From a bacterium (lineage in GTDB: Bacteria; Bacteroidota; Bacteroidia; Flavobacteriales_D; Crocinitomicaceae), in contig JANSYQ010000010.1 of NCBI GenBank assembly GCA_024742305.1, positions 1 to 64,000 on the forward strand: a stretch of 64,000 nt of DNA, in the 5' to 3' direction. Position 1 is the stretch's first letter; the number at the start of each line of letters is the position of its first letter. The notes under the pieces are model-generated. The model was not told where the DNA came from. It saw nothing but the letters and a program-made list of their open reading frames with translations, and searched no databases. Position numbers and translations under genes: made by a program. Of the stretch, positions 16,972 to 26,171 are shown piece after piece.

Positions 16972-17645
16972 TGGCACTACTTCTGCATCTTGAGACAGCA
17001 ACGAAAGTTTGTTCGGTAGCCATTTCACGGAACGGAGAGCAAATCGCCTTGAAAGAGATTGAAGAAGAAGGATACTCACACGGTGAAAACCTTACCGTGA
17101 TTATTCAAGGTTTGATCAAAGAGGTTGGTTTGACCATGAAAGATTTGGACGCGGTATCCGTAGCTTCTGGTCCTGGTTCATACACCGGACTTAGAATTGG
17201 GGCGGCGACGGCCAAAGGACTGTGTTACGCTTTGGATATTCCATTAATTGCGGTAGATGCACTAACCAGCTTGTGCGAATTGGCACGAAAAAATCATCCA
17301 AATACGAATCTGTGCGCGGTTATTGATGCTCGCAGAATGGAAGTTTTTGGATTGATACAAAACGCCGAAGGAGCAACAGTAAAGAAGATTTCAGCCGATA
17401 TTTTGGAAGAAGAGAGTTACGCCGAATTCGAGCCATTTGTTTATTTCGGTGATGGAGCAGCAAAGCTATCGGAAGTATGGGCGCAACGCAACGTCCATGC
17501 TGATTTAAGCATCAAATCCTCCGCTTCGGGCCAAATTCGATTGGCTTACGAAAAGTTCCAAAACCAAGAATTTGAAGATGTCGCGTATTGGGAACCGTTC
17601 TATCTCAAGGATTTTGTGGTTCAGGCGCCAAAACGCTCGAAATAA
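16971..17645 (+). CDS. tsaB: tRNA threonylcarbamoyladenosine biosynthesis protein TsaB
   Basis: 224 residues from the ATG at 16971, which overlaps the preceding stop codon by one base. It has the N-terminal phosphate-1-like motif HLETATKVCSVAIS and the family signature ASGPGSYTGLRIG, with the rest shortened as usual for TsaB/YeaZ. Works with TsaD and TsaE to form t6A37 in ANN-decoding tRNAs in the cytoplasm. Its last 41 nt overlap the 3' end of trpA on the other strand, an unusually deep convergent overlap with no terminator between them. Confidence 0.93.
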   Translation: MALLLHLETATKVCSVAISRNGEQIALKEIEEEGYSHGENLTVIIQGLIKEVGLTMKDLDAVSVASGPGSYTGLRIGAATAKGLCYALDIPLIAVDALTSLCELARKNHPNTNLCAVIDARRMEVFGLIQNAEGATVKKISADILEEESYAEFEPFVYFGDGAAKLSEVWAQRNVHADLSIKSSASGQIRLAYEKFQNQEFEDVAYWEPFYLKDFVVQAPKRSK

Positions 17646-18363
17646 AGTCTTCTGATTTCCCTTCAGCCAAAGCTTTAATGTATGCCGAGCCAATAATGGC
17701 TCCGTCCGCTTTTCGATGCACTTCTGCCACGTCTGCCTTCGTTTTTATGCCAAATCCAATCATTAGCGGTGTATCTCCGGCTGCAGATCGAATTCTCGAC
17801 AACTCTTCATCACTCACTCTCAAACTCTTTCCTGTATTCCCGGTGGTCATATTCGAAGAAACCAAGTACAGAAATCCATTCGAACTCAACTGACTCATTT
17901 TTTCTACGCGCGATGAAGAGGTTCTTGGCGTAATCAGAAAACACAAGGTCACTCCGTACTGTTCAAAATCACTTCGATACAATTTCTCATACACCTCGAG
18001 ACTGATATCGGGAACGATCACGTGTGAAACTCTTGCTTCTTGACATCGCTTCAAAAATCGCTCAATACCAAAATGTAGAATTGGATTGAAGTAACTCATG
18101 ATAATCAAAGGGACTTTAGCATTTACCAAGGCGATTTGATCAAAAAGAAGAGAAACGGTCATGCCATTTTTTAGCGCAATTTCACTGGATTTTTGGATGG
18201 TAGGACCGTCTGCCATCGGATCGGAAAACGGAACACCAACTTCGATAAAATCGACGCCGCGTTGCTCTAAATAACCAATTTGATCCGGCAGGGAGTTCAA
18301 TTCCGGATATCCGGCGGTTACGAAAATGCTCAATTGCTTGTGGTTTTTACGAAATGGATTCAT
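17605..18363 (-). CDS. trpA: Tryptophan synthase alpha chain
   Basis: 252 residues. TIM-barrel enzyme that cleaves indole-3-glycerol phosphate and channels indole to TrpB. Visible motifs: the first strand with F-V-T-A-G-Y-P, the catalytic Glu in [16 protein letters not shown], and the phosphate loop GFGI. Last gene of trpEGDCFBA. It overlaps trpB by 17 nt and runs 41 nt into tsaB. Confidence 0.97.
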   Translation of the reverse strand: MNPFRKNHKQLSIFVTAGYPELNSLPDQIGYLEQRGVDFIEVGVPFSDPMADGPTIQKSSEIALKNGMTVSLLFDQIALVNAKVPLIIMSYFNPILHFGIERFLKRCQEARVSHVIVPDISLEVYEKLYRSDFEQYGVTLCFLITPRTSSSRVEKMSQLSSNGFLYLVSSNMTTGNTGKSLRVSDEELSRIRSAAGDTPLMIGFGIKTKADVAEVHRKADGAIIGSAYIKALAEGKSEDFISSVLAPEPQNP

Positions 18364-19543
18364 GATGTTTGATATAAGTTGACATGTCTTTGTCGCCGCG
18401 ACCGGATAGATTCACCACAACAATTTCATCAGGTTGAAATTTTGTTTTCTTCAAGGCTGCGATGGCGTGAGCGCTTTCTAAAGCGGGGATAATTCCCTCG
18501 TTCCGCGTTAGTTCGAAGGCTGCTGCCACAGCTTCGGTATCAGTAATGTTGATTGCTTTTGTGCGCTGAGAAAGAATTGCGTGGGCGTGCTCGGGTCCAA
18601 TTCCCGGGTAATCGAGTCCAGCGGAGATGGAGTATGGCTCTACCACTTGACCGTCATCATCTTGCATAAGTAAAGTCATGCTACCATGGAGAACGCCGTT
18701 AACACCGAGCGCTGAAGTTGCCGCCGATTGTCCTGTGTCAACGCCCATTCCTGCGGCTTCAACAGCAATCAATTGAGCGGAACTATCGTAAAAATGATGA
18801 AAAGCTCCAGCGGCATTGCTACCTCCGCCAACGCAGGCAATCACTTTACTAGGAGTTTCTGTTCCCTCAGCTGCTAGTAATTGCGTCTGAATTTCATGAC
18901 TTATGACCGATTGAAAATATGCGACCATTTCAGGGTATGGATGTGGTCCGACAACACTTCCTATCAAATAATACGCATCAGGGTGATTGATCCAGTAGCG
19001 AATGGCTTCGTTGGTGGCATCTTTTAAGGTTTTACTTCCGCTCGTTGCTGCTATCACTTTTGCTCCCAGCATTCGCATGCGTTGCACGTTAGGTGCTTGT
19101 CGTTCCATGTCTTTTTCGCCCATAAAAACGATGCATTCCATGTTGAGGAGTGCACATGCCGTGGCCGTTGCAACGCCGTGTTGTCCAGCTCCCGTTTCCG
19201 CGATTATTTGACGTTTTTGCATCCGTTGCGCCAATAGAATCTGCCCCAAAGCGTTGTTGATTTTGTGCGATCCAGTATGGTTCAAGTCCTCGCGTTTTAG
19301 GTAGATTTTTGCGCCGTAGGTTTCACTCAAATAGTTCGAGAAGTAGAGTGGGGAAGGACGACCTACGTAATCTTTTAGTAATCGCTGAAATGACGAATGA
19401 AATGCATCGTCTTGTTTTGCTTCACGGAATGCTTCCTCTAGTGACGTTAGGTTCTGTCGGAGCAACTCAGGAACGAATGCCCCTCCGAAGCCGCCGTAGA
19501 AACCAAGCGAATCCGGTTTTTTGAAATCAATGGTGGAAATCAT
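18347..19543 (-). CDS. trpB: Tryptophan synthase beta chain
   Basis: 398 residues from the ATG at 19543, the usual length. An upstream in-frame extension of 17 residues lies inside trpF and is not needed. The PLP lysine is in HTGSHKINN and the phosphate-binding loop is GGGSNAAG. Condenses indole and serine to tryptophan. Overlaps trpF by 17 nt and trpA by 17 nt, typical of the tight operon. Confidence 0.97.
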   Translation of the reverse strand: MISTIDFKKPDSLGFYGGFGGAFVPELLRQNLTSLEEAFREAKQDDAFHSSFQRLLKDYVGRPSPLYFSNYLSETYGAKIYLKREDLNHTGSHKINNALGQILLAQRMQKRQIIAETGAGQHGVATATACALLNMECIVFMGEKDMERQAPNVQRMRMLGAKVIAATSGSKTLKDATNEAIRYWINHPDAYYLIGSVVGPHPYPEMVAYFQSVISHEIQTQLLAAEGTETPSKVIACVGGGSNAAGAFHHFYDSSAQLIAVEAAGMGVDTGQSAATSALGVNGVLHGSMTLLMQDDDGQVVEPYSISAGLDYPGIGPEHAHAILSQRTKAINITDTEAVAAAFELTRNEGIIPALESAHAIAALKKTKFQPDEIVVVNLSGRGDKDMSTYIKHHESIS

Positions 19544-20123
19544 GGAGAAATTGTTTGAGTGTTGAAATGTTTTTAATGCCGGGAGCTGTTTCAAATCCGC
19601 TGTTGAGGTCGATACCTACTAAGTTTTTATGGTTTAGTGATCGAATTTGAGGCAAGGTCTGAGGACGCAGCCCGCCGGATAAAATGAAGGGTGTTTTCCC
19701 GTGATAATTTTTCAGAATTTCCCAGTCGAACTGTTTGCCTGAGCCACCATAATGTGGTGTTTTTGTATCGAAAAGGAAGTAATCGACAAAATCATAGTAT
19801 GCTGTTAACTGGTCGAAGTTAAAGTGTTCATCAACGCCAAAACTCTTGATGACTTGAACCTGACCTTTGAGTGCTGCACAGTATTCAGGCGATTCATCAC
19901 CGTGCAACTGAACGGATTCTAGCTTCTCCAGCAATGCGGTTTGAATAAGCTCCTGCAAGGGAACGTTGACAAAAACACCTACTTTCTTTGCTTTCATTGA
20001 CGGATAGGATTGCGCAACGAATCGTGGTGAATTGGGGTGGAAAATGAATCCGATATAATCCACCAAAGAAGAGATCTCATTCGCCTGCTCTGGGGTAGTA
20101 ATGCCACAAACTTTTACGAACAT
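19527..20123 (-). CDS. trpF: Phosphoribosylanthranilate isomerase
   Basis: 198 residues. Begins with VKVCGIT, whose Cys is the general base, and carries [18 protein letters not shown] with the catalytic Asp, the LSGGL loop and a G-I-D-L-N-S-G-F-E phosphate site. Carries out the third trp step. Overlaps trpC by 10 nt. Confidence 0.96.
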   Translation of the reverse strand: MFVKVCGITTPEQANEISSLVDYIGFIFHPNSPRFVAQSYPSMKAKKVGVFVNVPLQELIQTALLEKLESVQLHGDESPEYCAALKGQVQVIKSFGVDEHFNFDQLTAYYDFVDYFLFDTKTPHYGGSGKQFDWEILKNYHGKTPFILSGGLRPQTLPQIRSLNHKNLVGIDLNSGFETAPGIKNISTLKQFLHDFHH

Positions 20124-20896
20124 GTTACGGGAGATTTAGAGATAATACTTTCGGGATTTTCGCTTTTCATCAAACTTTCCCCGATCAAGGCGCCATGGTA
20201 TCCGACGGATTGTAATCGTTCTAAGTCGTTCACGGATTTAATTCCAGACTCTGTAATGCACACACGATTTTTTGGCAAATAATCAAAGAGCTGCAACGAT
20301 GTTTCGATGTTTGTTTTTTGAGCGTGCAAGTCGCGATTATTGATGCCAATTACATCCACCAAATCATTGATTTTTTCGAGGTGCTTTCGGTCGTGTGCCT
20401 CCATCAAAACTTCCATTCCCAAGGATTGAGCGATGATGGTTAATTGTTTTGCGTGTTCTGGTTCCAATAGTTCTGAAATGAGGAGCACGGCATCCGCTCC
20501 ATGGGCTTTTGCTTCGAACAATTGAATTTCATCGAGAATAAAGTCTTTGCGTAAGACGGGAAGTTGCGTGTACTCGCGAATGATTTCTAAATCGCGCATG
20601 CTTCCACCAAAGTAGTGGCTATCGGTCAAACAGGAAATGGCTGTGGCTCCTGCACTTTGATAAGCTGAAACAATATCTATCGGGTCGGCCAAAGGACGAA
20701 TGTCTCCCGCACTTGGTGATTTTCGTTTAAATTCTGCGATAATTCCAAAGTCACTTTGTTTTAGTGCCGCGGAAAGTGATCGTGTTTCTACGTTAAAAAA
20801 GAACATGGACTCAAAATCCGAAAGTTTGTACTTCGATTTCAGTATGGCTATTTCGTGCCTTTTGCTTTCTGCTATTTGTTGGAGTATGGTTGTCAT
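20114..20896 (-). CDS. trpC: Indole-3-glycerol phosphate synthase
   Basis: 260 residues. TIM barrel with the EFKRKSPSAG motif (catalytic Lys), the LRKDFI lysine, G-A-D-A-V-L-L-I, INNRDL and ESGI. Converts CdRP to indole-3-glycerol phosphate. Its start is preceded by a five-copy TGAATTA tandem repeat exactly where the ribosome site would lie, so translation could vary with repeat number. Confidence 0.96.
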   Translation of the reverse strand: MTTILQQIAESKRHEIAILKSKYKLSDFESMFFFNVETRSLSAALKQSDFGIIAEFKRKSPSAGDIRPLADPIDIVSAYQSAGATAISCLTDSHYFGGSMRDLEIIREYTQLPVLRKDFILDEIQLFEAKAHGADAVLLISELLEPEHAKQLTIIAQSLGMEVLMEAHDRKHLEKINDLVDVIGINNRDLHAQKTNIETSLQLFDYLPKNRVCITESGIKSVNDLERLQSVGYHGALIGESLMKSENPESIISKSPVTCS

Positions 20897-20898
20897 AT

Positions 20899-20933
20899 TG
20901 AATTATGAATTATGAATTATGAATGATGAATTT
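20899..20933. repeat. Tandem 7-nt repeat TGAATTA (five copies, last two degenerate)
   Basis: Three exact copies, then TGAATGA and TGAATTT, between trpD stop and trpC start. Repeats of this size next to a start codon can expand or contract by slippage. Confidence 0.85.
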
Positions 20934-20951
20934 TGGGGCATCGATGTCCTG

Positions 20952-21935
20952 TTATTCTTTCATGTTAAAATGTTTGGCGGTTTGTCCGCTGCGAATGAAT
21001 TGATGTGCCTCCGAAAAGGCATCGTGTAATGTTGTTTTTGGTTCCATGGTTTGAATGGCGGTGGCAACATTGGCTGCGACTACATTCGTTTGAGCCTCGG
21101 ATCCGTTTCCATTCGTAATCGAGCGTAAAATCTTCGCTGCATTGTCAATGGTTCCTCCGGATCGTAATTCGGTAGGTTCAACATGTTTTCTACCGAAATC
21201 GCTAGCTGAAATCACGGAGTCGTTGTGTTGTTCCAACCGTCGCGTGGCATCGGTTAAAGTAATTTCATCGTAGCCGTCCATGGCATAAACCACAGAGAAG
21301 GCATGTCGTTTCGGTCGCAAGAGATGTTGGTACATTTTTGCCAATTCTAAAGAGTACGTGCCGGTTAATTGATACGACGGCTGAACGGGATTCACCAAAG
21401 GACCAAGGCTGTTGAAAATGGTTCGAACGCCAAGTTGCTTACGTACGGGTGCCACGTTTTTCAATGTCGGATGAAATAGAGGCGCATGGAGAAAACAGAT
21501 GTTGTTTCGTTTCAAGTCATCGTTCAATTCCTTGTTGTCAGTCGTAAATCGAAAGCCGAGCGATTCCAAAACATTCGATGATCCACATCCCGAACTCACG
21601 CCATAGTTTCCGTGTTTGATTACTTTGTACCCCATGGCAGCCAGCACTAAAGCGGAAGTTGTGGAGATATTAAAAGTATCCTTGCCATCTCCTCCCGTGC
21701 CACACACGTCGATGCAATTTTCGCTATTAAGTTCAGGTTTCAAGGCGCGTTCCAGCAATGCTTCTCGAAATCCATTTAACTCTTCCAAGGAGACACCTCG
21801 AAATTGAATTCCAGCCAAAATAGCGGCAATTTCTGCTTCTGAAATAGTCCCCTCGCCAATGGCATGGATAAAATCGGCAGCGGTTCCGTGTGACAAGAAC
21901 TCCTTGTCCATTATTATTTCTAAAAATCGTTTCAT
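20952..21935 (-). CDS. trpD: Anthranilate phosphoribosyltransferase
   Basis: 327 residues. Contains the PRPP-binding CGTGGDGKDTFNIST motif and KHGNYGVSSGCGS, both diagnostic of TrpD. Adds phosphoribose to anthranilate. It overlaps trpG by 4 nt (ATGA). Slightly shorter than the usual 335-345 residues. Confidence 0.96.
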   Translation of the reverse strand: MKRFLEIIMDKEFLSHGTAADFIHAIGEGTISEAEIAAILAGIQFRGVSLEELNGFREALLERALKPELNSENCIDVCGTGGDGKDTFNISTTSALVLAAMGYKVIKHGNYGVSSGCGSSNVLESLGFRFTTDNKELNDDLKRNNICFLHAPLFHPTLKNVAPVRKQLGVRTIFNSLGPLVNPVQPSYQLTGTYSLELAKMYQHLLRPKRHAFSVVYAMDGYDEITLTDATRRLEQHNDSVISASDFGRKHVEPTELRSGGTIDNAAKILRSITNGNGSEAQTNVVAANVATAIQTMEPKTTLHDAFSEAHQFIRSGQTAKHFNMKE

Positions 21936-22516
21936 ATCGTTACGGGAATGGATTGTTTTACAACGGTTAGGTAATTTAGAATCATGGTTCTTCCATCCGG
22001 TGTTAAAATGGATTCAGGATGAAACTGAACTCCAAAAAGTGGGAGTTCGTTATGTTCAAACGCCATGATCTCATTCTTGAAAAGAGCTGTCACTTTTAAT
22101 GAATCCGGCAAAGGAGCATCGGCAATCCAGCTGTGATAGCGTCCTACTTCAAACTCCGCAGGCACATTATTAAATAAGCGAGAGGATTCTGTTTTGAGTA
22201 TTTTGGACGATTTACCATGCATAGGAGCAGGAGCTAAAGAAAGCGATCCTCCGAAATATTCGGCAAGCGCCTGATGTCCAAGGCAAACGCCTAGAATCGG
22301 TTTTTTATTTACGAAATGGGCAATAACATCCATCAGTGCACCGGCTTCCGAAGGAATTCCCGGTCCGGGTGAAAGTAAAATTCCATCGCAGGAATCAAGG
22401 GTTTCAAAGTCGACTTGATCGTTGCGCTGCACTAGCACATCGCAGCCCGCCTCCTTGAGGTATCGAACCAAGTTGAAGACAAAGGAATCGAAGTTATTAA
22501 TGACCGCTATTTTCAT
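21932..22516 (-). CDS. trpG: Anthranilate synthase glutamine amidotransferase subunit
   Basis: 194 residues. Class I amidotransferase with oxyanion SPGPGIP, the catalytic Cys in GVCLGHQ, and His-Glu in VQFHPES. Supplies ammonia to TrpE. Overlaps both neighbours by 4 nt. Confidence 0.96.
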   Translation of the reverse strand: MKIAVINNFDSFVFNLVRYLKEAGCDVLVQRNDQVDFETLDSCDGILLSPGPGIPSEAGALMDVIAHFVNKKPILGVCLGHQALAEYFGGSLSLAPAPMHGKSSKILKTESSRLFNNVPAEFEVGRYHSWIADAPLPDSLKVTALFKNEIMAFEHNELPLFGVQFHPESILTPDGRTMILNYLTVVKQSIPVTI

Positions 22517-24003
22517 GTCGTTTTTTGTTTTTCTGTTTCTGACTGATAGCTGTGAGCCTTTCGAATCGCCTCGCGAACCGCCCTTAGCTTGTGATGTACC
22601 TCTTGTGTTTCTCTTTCTGGGTCCGAGTCGAGTACAATTCCCGCCCCAGCTTGGTAGTGCAATTGGTTTTCACGGCTCAAAATGCTTCGAATGACAATAG
22701 CCGTGTTCGCGTCACCGTTAGGTTGAATAATTCCGATTGCTCCACCGTAGAAACCACGTGGTTGCTTCTCGTATTGATGAATAAGTTCCATGGCGCGAGG
22801 CTTTGGCGTCCCCGATAAAGTTCCCGCAGGAAATGCTTCACTGATCGTTTTGAAGGTTTGGTTCGAATCGCACTTACCAGTGACCTTAGAAACTAAGTGA
22901 ATGACATGACTGAAGTGCTGAATTTCCTTATAGGCTTCAATGTGAACATCGGTGCAATTTCGACTTAAATCGTTCCGAGCAAGATCAACAAGCATTGTGT
23001 GCTCTGCATTCTCTTTTTCGTCCTTTTTTAAGAATTCGAGTTGTTCTGCATCCACGGCATCCTCCCCAGTCTTTGGGACCGTTCCAGCAATTGGGTGAAT
23101 TTCCACTTTGCCTTTTTTTACAACCGTTTGTGCCTCGGGAGAAGATCCAAACAAGCGATACGATTCAAAATCAAAGTAAAAAAGATAGGGCGAGGGGTTC
23201 GTCCGTCGCAACTGGCGATACACATGGAAATCATCGCCGAAATACGTTTGTTGGAACGCGTTGGATAGAACCAACTGAAACACATCGCCACGTTCGCAAT
23301 GCTTCACACCTTGGCGGACCAAATCGGCGAACTGAGCATCGGAAAGCGAGGGTTTTTCCTCTCCGATGGTTTCAAATGGCAAGATTGAGGGGGCAGGAAG
23401 GCGCATGATGGTTTCCATGGATAAGTTCTGAAATTCAGTGGAGAAGCTGTTTTCAAGCAGGGTGCCCTCGTTGGTGAAATGATCAATGACGATCACATAT
23501 CGAAACAGAAATAAATGGAGGAGAGGGATGTCAGATACTGTGTTTTCGATGGTCAAATGCGTTTCATCCTGATGTGCAAACTCGAAGCTCATTCTTCCGA
23601 AAAAACCATTGTTTTCGGGGTGCTCGAAGGTGTACTTGTTGAGGAGGTTTTGTACTTGGTCGGTCAACGATGACTCACATCTCTGCTCCGCTTTGCTTCG
23701 CTGGAACTTCGCGAAAGCAATGCTCGAGGTACTTTGGTTTTCGCTTGAATCAGTGCTTCTCGGCTCCGCCCGAATTACTGAAGTATTAGTTGAGACTCCA
23801 TTCTTTTTAATTTCAAACTGTCCGTTTTTCAATTCAATCGAAATCAAAGGGTCAAAGCCAATGAAAGAGCGACTGTTCTGCCGCGAGTGATAATCATTGC
23901 TTTCTAGTAAGCAGCAATTTCGAAAATGGTGCCGTAGCTGGAGGTACAGTTGTACCGGAGTATGGGTGTCCGCATTAAACGTGCGGGTTTTTGAATAAAT
24001 CAT
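22513..24003 (-). CDS. trpE: Anthranilate synthase component I
   Basis: 496 residues. The C-terminal chorismate-binding domain shows FQLVLSN, GSSPE, IAGT, LARNDL and FPAGTLSG. The N-terminal domain has the L-L-E-S region that often forms the Trp feedback site. First structural gene of the operon, starting only about 17 nt after the U-tract of the attenuator, so it is directly controlled by the trpL leader. Confidence 0.96.
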   Translation of the reverse strand: MIYSKTRTFNADTHTPVQLYLQLRHHFRNCCLLESNDYHSRQNSRSFIGFDPLISIELKNGQFEIKKNGVSTNTSVIRAEPRSTDSSENQSTSSIAFAKFQRSKAEQRCESSLTDQVQNLLNKYTFEHPENNGFFGRMSFEFAHQDETHLTIENTVSDIPLLHLFLFRYVIVIDHFTNEGTLLENSFSTEFQNLSMETIMRLPAPSILPFETIGEEKPSLSDAQFADLVRQGVKHCERGDVFQLVLSNAFQQTYFGDDFHVYRQLRRTNPSPYLFYFDFESYRLFGSSPEAQTVVKKGKVEIHPIAGTVPKTGEDAVDAEQLEFLKKDEKENAEHTMLVDLARNDLSRNCTDVHIEAYKEIQHFSHVIHLVSKVTGKCDSNQTFKTISEAFPAGTLSGTPKPRAMELIHQYEKQPRGFYGGAIGIIQPNGDANTAIVIRSILSRENQLHYQAGAGIVLDSDPERETQEVHHKLRAVREAIRKAHSYQSETEKQKTT

Positions 24004-24019
24004 TGGGAAAAAATGAGGT

Positions 24020-24056
24020 GAAAAAAAAACGACCTGCCAGATGTGACAAGTCGTTT
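24020..24056 (-). terminator. trp attenuator terminator
   Basis: Minus strand AACGACTTG, about 10-nt loop, CAGGTCGTT (one G-U), followed by nine Ts. It lies between the trpL stop and trpE start. Confidence 0.85.
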
Positions 24057-24079
24057 CAATATTTAAAAATCAACATATA

Positions 24080-24160
24080 CTAACGCCAGGCACACCATCG
24101 AAGAGTTGCGCTCCACCACCAATTTTGTGCTGCCGTGTTGATATGAGATATTGTATTCAT
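24080..24160 (-). CDS. trpL: trp operon leader peptide
   Basis: A 26-codon ORF (ATG at 24160, TAG at 24082) ending 24 nt before the attenuator stem. Five of 26 residues are Trp: three consecutive at positions 14-16, plus 22 and 25. Trp enrichment at this level ahead of a terminator and trpE is the hallmark of ribosome-mediated attenuation: stalling at Trp codons when charged tRNA-Trp is scarce should favour an antiterminator and let transcription into trpEGDCFBA continue. A TTTG-N21-GACCTTTG promoter-like sequence ends only about 5 nt before the ATG, so the mRNA may be nearly leaderless. Confidence 0.85.
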   Translation of the reverse strand: MNTISHINTAAQNWWWSATLRWCAWR

Positions 24161-24235
24161 CGTTACAAAGGTCTGAAATAATTTTTGTAAAAATCAAACG
24201 TCAATTGAAATATTTTTTTTCCCTTTGTGTTGTAA

Positions 24236-24283
24236 ATGATTACAAACAACGCATACAATTGGCTTTGGAACGACCTAACTTAG
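24236..24283 (+). CDS. Leader peptide of the DAHP synthase/chorismate mutase gene
   Basis: A 15-codon ORF, peptide MITNNAYNWLWNDLT, with one Tyr and two Trp. It is followed by an intrinsic terminator at 24317-24350 and then the aromatic pathway entry enzyme at 24362. A downstream GAACG (24268-24272) can pair either with CGTTC at 24287-24291 or with CGTTC in the terminator's 5' arm (24321-24325), giving mutually exclusive structures. Inferred to sense Trp and/or Tyr supply; no Phe codon is present. Confidence 0.7.
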   Translation: MITNNAYNWLWNDLT

Positions 24284-24316
24284 GGCCGTTCGTGTGTTGT
24301 ATGATATAAAAATGCT

Positions 24317-24350
24317 AACCCGTTCGGTCAATGACTGAAACGGGTTTTTT
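24317..24350 (+). terminator. Attenuator terminator upstream of the DAHP synthase gene
   Basis: AACCCGTT-C-GGTC, loop AAT, GACTG, one bulged A, AACGGGTT, then TTTTTT. It lies just 12 nt before the ATG at 24362. Confidence 0.85.
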
Positions 24351-24361
24351 GATTTAAAAGG

Positions 24362-25441
24362 ATGAGATTAGCAGATAAAATCAATCAGTCCAACCGCTCT
24401 TTTGTAGTGGCAGGACCGTGTAGTGCCGAGACGCGTGAACAAGTACTTTCCATTTGTGCGGACATTGCGAAAAACGATAATGTGCAATTGCTTCGAGCGG
24501 GTATTTGGAAGCCGCGAACACGACCCGATTCTTTCGAAGGATTGGGGGAAGAAGCACTGCCTTGGTTGGTGGAAGCTGGAAAGTTAAACGGCTTGCAAAC
24601 GACAACGGAAGTGGCTAACAAGGCACACGTGGAAGCAGCGTTGAAAGCAGGCGTGGATGTCCTTTGGATAGGTGCTAGAACCACGGTGAATCCGTTTGCA
24701 GTGCAGGAAATTGCCGATGCTTTGAAAGGAACTGGTAAACCGGTAATGATTAAAAATCCGATCAATCCTGATTTGGCTTTGTGGTTGGGAGCGTTCGAGC
24801 GTTTCGAGAAAGTTGGAATTACGGATTTAACAGCGATTCACCGCGGATTTTCGGTTTACAAACACGATAAATACCGCAACGTTCCAAGTTGGGAAATTCC
24901 GATTGCCTTGAAGGAAAATCGACCGGAAATTCCGATTATTTGTGATCCAAGTCACATTACAGGAAACCGCGATTTGTTGTTAGAGGTAAGTCAAAAAGCA
25001 TTGGATTTGAACTTCCATGGATTGATGATTGAAACGCACCCCGATCCTGACAATGCGTGGTCCGATGCGGCACAACAAGTGACTGCCGAAGGATTGAAAA
25101 ACATCCTCGATCAGCTAGTTGTTCGAACTGTGGAATTCAGCACAGACGTGGCGGAACAAATCAACGAACTCCGCGACAAAGTGGCAATTTTAGATGATCG
25201 TATGCTGGAGTTGTTGAGTGCCCGAATGCAGCTTAGCGAAGAAGTTGGATTGTTAAAACGCGAGAACAACATTACCATTCTTCAGCAGGAACACTGGGCG
25301 AAAATTATTTCCATGCGTCTAGAACAGGCGGATGATTTGCACCTAACGAAACAGTTTGTGCGACAGGTAATGGACGCCATCCACCAAGAGTCGATTCGCC
25401 ATCAGACAAAGATTATGAATCCGAAGACGTTGAAGGGGTAG
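24362..25441 (+). CDS. aroG: Bifunctional DAHP synthase / chorismate mutase
   Basis: 359 residues. N-terminal type I-beta DAHP synthase (about 1-255) with AGPCSAE, GIWKPRTRPDSF, GART, KNP and CDPSH. The C-terminal AroQ chorismate mutase (about 262-355) has LRDKVAILDDRMLELLSARM and the closing E-S-I-R-H-Q helix. Catalyses the first shikimate step and the chorismate-to-prephenate branch point. This fusion is characteristic of Bacteroidota, where the mutase part mediates prephenate feedback. Divergent from trpE; its own leader peptide and terminator indicate attenuation control. Confidence 0.94.
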   Translation: MRLADKINQSNRSFVVAGPCSAETREQVLSICADIAKNDNVQLLRAGIWKPRTRPDSFEGLGEEALPWLVEAGKLNGLQTTTEVANKAHVEAALKAGVDVLWIGARTTVNPFAVQEIADALKGTGKPVMIKNPINPDLALWLGAFERFEKVGITDLTAIHRGFSVYKHDKYRNVPSWEIPIALKENRPEIPIICDPSHITGNRDLLLEVSQKALDLNFHGLMIETHPDPDNAWSDAAQQVTAEGLKNILDQLVVRTVEFSTDVAEQINELRDKVAILDDRMLELLSARMQLSEEVGLLKRENNITILQQEHWAKIISMRLEQADDLHLTKQFVRQVMDAIHQESIRHQTKIMNPKTLKG

Positions 25442-25465
25442 GGCATTATCTACCTCTAATTAACC

Positions 25466-26131
25466 TTACCCAATAACGGAAACAGCGATAATCCCCCCGA
25501 CAATTAGCGCTAGGAATGACAATACACCAATTACACGTGTTCTTCTTGGTTTGTTTTTCAAAACGAACATTAAAATCAAAGCAGGAACAAGTAAGATTCC
25601 TACAATGACAAGTGCTGGCCATAGCTCTGAGAGGAGAATGAAGGCTATAATCCCTATGAAAAGTGTTGCGGCATAATACATGGCAAAGAAAAACCAAAAC
25701 CAAAACCCGGGCTTTTCGGCTAATTCTTCTGATGGCATGACGCGTTTTTCGGTGTTTTTCGCTTCTTCTTCCTGTAATTTCTCAGGATCATCATGGAGGT
25801 CGTCAATACCATCGCTCAAATCCTGATTTCCAAGAGTGCGTGTTGGTTCGCTTATTTTTTGGGTTGAAATTTCCTCAGTTATCACTTCAGCCTCGTTCGT
25901 TCTTCGCTCTTCATTAGATGAGGTGGTATGAATCGCTTTTGACGCTTTTTTCTCCGTTTTCACTGTATATGTGCGTTCCTTTTGAGTTTCGGGTGCCGAA
26001 ACATGTTCCTCGACTCGTACTTTTCGAATGCCTTTGGATTTGCTTCGCGAGAAGTTGGAAGTTGCGCACGAGGAAACTAATGCCACGATGAAAAGTGCTG
26101 GTAATAAGAGTGATGTGGTAAATTTTCGCAT
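25466..26131 (-). CDS. Hypothetical lipoprotein with C-terminal membrane segments
   Basis: 221 residues. Signal peptide with lipobox VSSCA (Cys about 22), a Lys/Glu/Thr-rich presumably disordered middle (30-135), then three hydrophobic helices (about 145-215) split by short basic loops. A lipoprotein with several following inner-membrane helices is unusual. Related DUF-type proteins exist in Flavobacteriales, but no function is known. Convergent with the DAHP synthase gene (24 nt between stops). Confidence 0.6.
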   Translation of the reverse strand: MRKFTTSLLLPALFIVALVSSCATSNFSRSKSKGIRKVRVEEHVSAPETQKERTYTVKTEKKASKAIHTTSSNEERRTNEAEVITEEISTQKISEPTRTLGNQDLSDGIDDLHDDPEKLQEEEAKNTEKRVMPSEELAEKPGFWFWFFFAMYYAATLFIGIIAFILLSELWPALVIVGILLVPALILMFVLKNKPRRTRVIGVLSFLALIVGGIIAVSVIG

Positions 26132-26171
26132 AATGTGAAGATAAGAAATTGAGGGGAATCAAATTTACCAT

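Noticed and set aside
20899-20933. CRISPR array
   Set aside because: Units are 7 nt with no spacers; simple tandem repeat.
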